The position numbers and the translations under genes were made by a program. A stretch of 7,411 bases of DNA from Bacteroidetes bacterium HGW-Bacteroidetes-12 (GTDB lineage Bacteria; Bacteroidota; Bacteroidia; Flavobacteriales_E; Vicingaceae). The stretch is from NCBI GenBank assembly GCA_002841035.1, contig PHDR01000137.1, forward strand, positions 1 through 7,411, given 5' to 3'. The notes below the pieces were generated by a model. It ran no database searches and was not told the origin of the DNA. It saw only the letters and a list, made by a program, of their open reading frames with translations. Below are positions 6,484 through 7,411 of this stretch, in pieces; within the stretch, counting starts at the first letter, position 1, and each line of letters begins with the position of its first letter.

Positions 6484-6501
6484 TTTTAAAGTTATTCAAA
6501 A

Positions 6502-7059
6502 ATGCAAGTAGGTGCAATTTTATTGGCAGGAGGTAAAAGTAGTCGAATGGGTGCTGACAAAGGATTGTTGTTGGTAAATGAAAAACCTATGATTCAGCAT
6601 ATTATTGATGCTGTTCGTGTTATTTCCAATAACATTATTATTGTTTCCAATCAAAAGGAATATGCTCAGTTTGGTTTTCCTGTTTTTGAAGATAGGATTA
6701 AAGAATCTGGTCCTTTAGCAGGAATTTACACAGGATTATTTCATTCAAAAACACATCAAAACATAGTGTTGAGTTGCGATGTGCCTTATGTGAGTGCAGC
6801 ACTCATCACTTTTTTAATAGAACAAAGTAGCAATTTTGATGTTACAATTCCTCAAAAGGAGGGCAGGTTACATCCATTAATTGGTGTTTATACGCAAGCT
6901 TGTTTGCCTGTTTTTAAAAATGAGTTAAAACACCAACAATTAAAAGTAAAATTGGCAATAGAAAAAATGAAATTGAATATTGTGGACGCAGCTTTGTTTT
7001 CTGATGTTAATTTTATGAATATAAATACTACTATCGATATAAAAAACGCTACAACATGA
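6502..7059 (+). CDS. mobA: Molybdenum cofactor guanylyltransferase MobA
   Basis: This 185-residue protein matches MobA in length and motifs. MobA transfers GMP from GTP to molybdopterin-bound molybdenum, making the guanine dinucleotide cofactor used by DMSO-reductase-type enzymes. Visible motifs are the nucleotide-binding loop LLAGGKSSRMGADKGLL (7-23), then ESGPLAGIYTGL (68-79), LSCDVP (90-95) with the metal-binding Asp93, HPLIGVY (123-129) and the C-terminal NINTTID (173-179). The start at 6502 places the first strand two residues before the loop, as in the family. The last bases overlap moaD by ATGA, so translational coupling is likely. It is divergent from tonB. A related cytidylyltransferase (MocA) is an alternative, but the LAGGxSxRMGxDK loop and the moaD partner favour MobA. 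Confidence 0.9.
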   Translation: MQVGAILLAGGKSSRMGADKGLLLVNEKPMIQHIIDAVRVISNNIIIVSNQKEYAQFGFPVFEDRIKESGPLAGIYTGLFHSKTHQNIVLSCDVPYVSAALITFLIEQSSNFDVTIPQKEGRLHPLIGVYTQACLPVFKNELKHQQLKVKLAIEKMKLNIVDAALFSDVNFMNINTTIDIKNATT

Positions 7060-7298
7060 ATCTACATCTTAATTATTTTGGCATGATAGCCGAAAAAACA
7101 GCTACAACCAAAGAAATTCTTAATGCAGGAAACAATCCACTTTCTGTTGAAGATTTGAATAAGTTGCTTTTTAATAAATACCCAGCTTTGAAAGAAATAA
7201 ATTACAAAATTGCTGTGAACCAAATCTTAGCAGATGATTCCTTATTGTTGAACGAAAATGATGAAATTGCTTTGTTGCCTCCTTTTGCTGGAGGGTAA
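7056..7298 (+). CDS. moaD: Molybdopterin synthase small subunit MoaD
   Basis: This 80-residue ubiquitin-like protein ends in PPFAGG, the di-glycine tail that is adenylated by MoeB and carries the sulphur used by MoaD-MoaE to turn cyclic pyranopterin into molybdopterin. The N-terminal LNYFGMIAEKT, the AVNQ segment (residues about 53-56) and NENDEIALLPPFAGG (66-80) are typical of MoaD. The length is normal. The ATG overlaps the mobA stop by four bases. ThiS also ends in GG but is usually shorter and lacks the LLPPFAGG ending, so MoaD is preferred. No moaE or moeB follows within the window; the 113 bases after the stop contain no gene, so they may lie further on or elsewhere. Confidence 0.92.
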   Translation: MNLHLNYFGMIAEKTATTKEILNAGNNPLSVEDLNKLLFNKYPALKEINYKIAVNQILADDSLLLNENDEIALLPPFAGG

Positions 7299-7374
7299 TT
7301 GAAGTTTGATTATATTTTCCTGTTTTCCGCAGCCAAAAAAAACAAATATCATAAAGTGCTAATTTTCAGATATT

Positions 7375-7397
7375 AAAAATTTTAAAAATGAATTTTT
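7375..7397 (+). terminator. Possible weak A/T-only hairpin after moaD
   Basis: AAAAATT (7375-7381) is complementary to AATTTTT (7391-7397), with a 9-base loop. The stem contains no G or C and lies 77 bases beyond the moaD stop, so it is a poor terminator by itself. The bases after it, GGGTGTCCCGCCCT, are sharply more GC-rich than the surroundings and are cut off by the window edge. Confidence 0.2.
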
Positions 7398-7411
7398 GGG
7401 TGTCCCGCCCT

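Overview
The window is AT-rich and looks like chromosomal DNA of a Bacteroidota bacterium, most likely Flavobacteriia or a close relative. Three things support this. The spacers carry Bacteroidota-type promoter elements (TAnnTTTG -7 boxes, in one case with a TTG box 19 bp upstream). Shine-Dalgarno sequences are weak or absent. The TonB proteins have the PFPGG...YP..A...G..GKVYV form of the C-terminal domain typical of this phylum. The genus cannot be named from this sequence.

Layout. Positions 1-481 hold no credible gene. They contain a perfect 54-bp palindrome (97-150) and an imperfect 129-bp inverted repeat (331-459), which look like interspersed non-coding repeats. From 482 to 6320 everything is on the minus strand. 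In transcription order these are a membrane-anchored TonB (6320-5655), a secreted stand-alone TonB C-terminal domain protein (5650-5213), a terminator hairpin, DNA polymerase I (5123-2307), a lipoprotein of unknown function with its own good promoter (2227-1427), a small secreted coiled-coil protein (1413-961) and a RidA-family deaminase (910-482). From 6502 the plus strand carries mobA and moaD, overlapping by four bases, divergent from tonB across a 181-bp spacer with one -7 box facing each way. The last 113 bases hold no gene; the final bases may begin another repeat.

How the genes work together. The two TonB-domain proteins are close paralogues, about two thirds identical over the shared domain by eye, and probably form one transcript, but no exbB/exbD is present. 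The lipoprotein and coiled-coil gene are 13 bp apart and probably cotranscribed, giving a small envelope-protein unit. mobA and moaD belong to molybdenum-cofactor synthesis and probably continue a cofactor operon beyond the right edge. polA is a complete, apparently active three-domain polymerase.

I see no defence system, mobile-element gene, CRISPR array or RNA gene. This is mostly ordinary core genome. The items most worth a second look are the secreted TonB-domain partner, the uncharacterised lipoprotein/coiled-coil pair and the palindromic repeats.
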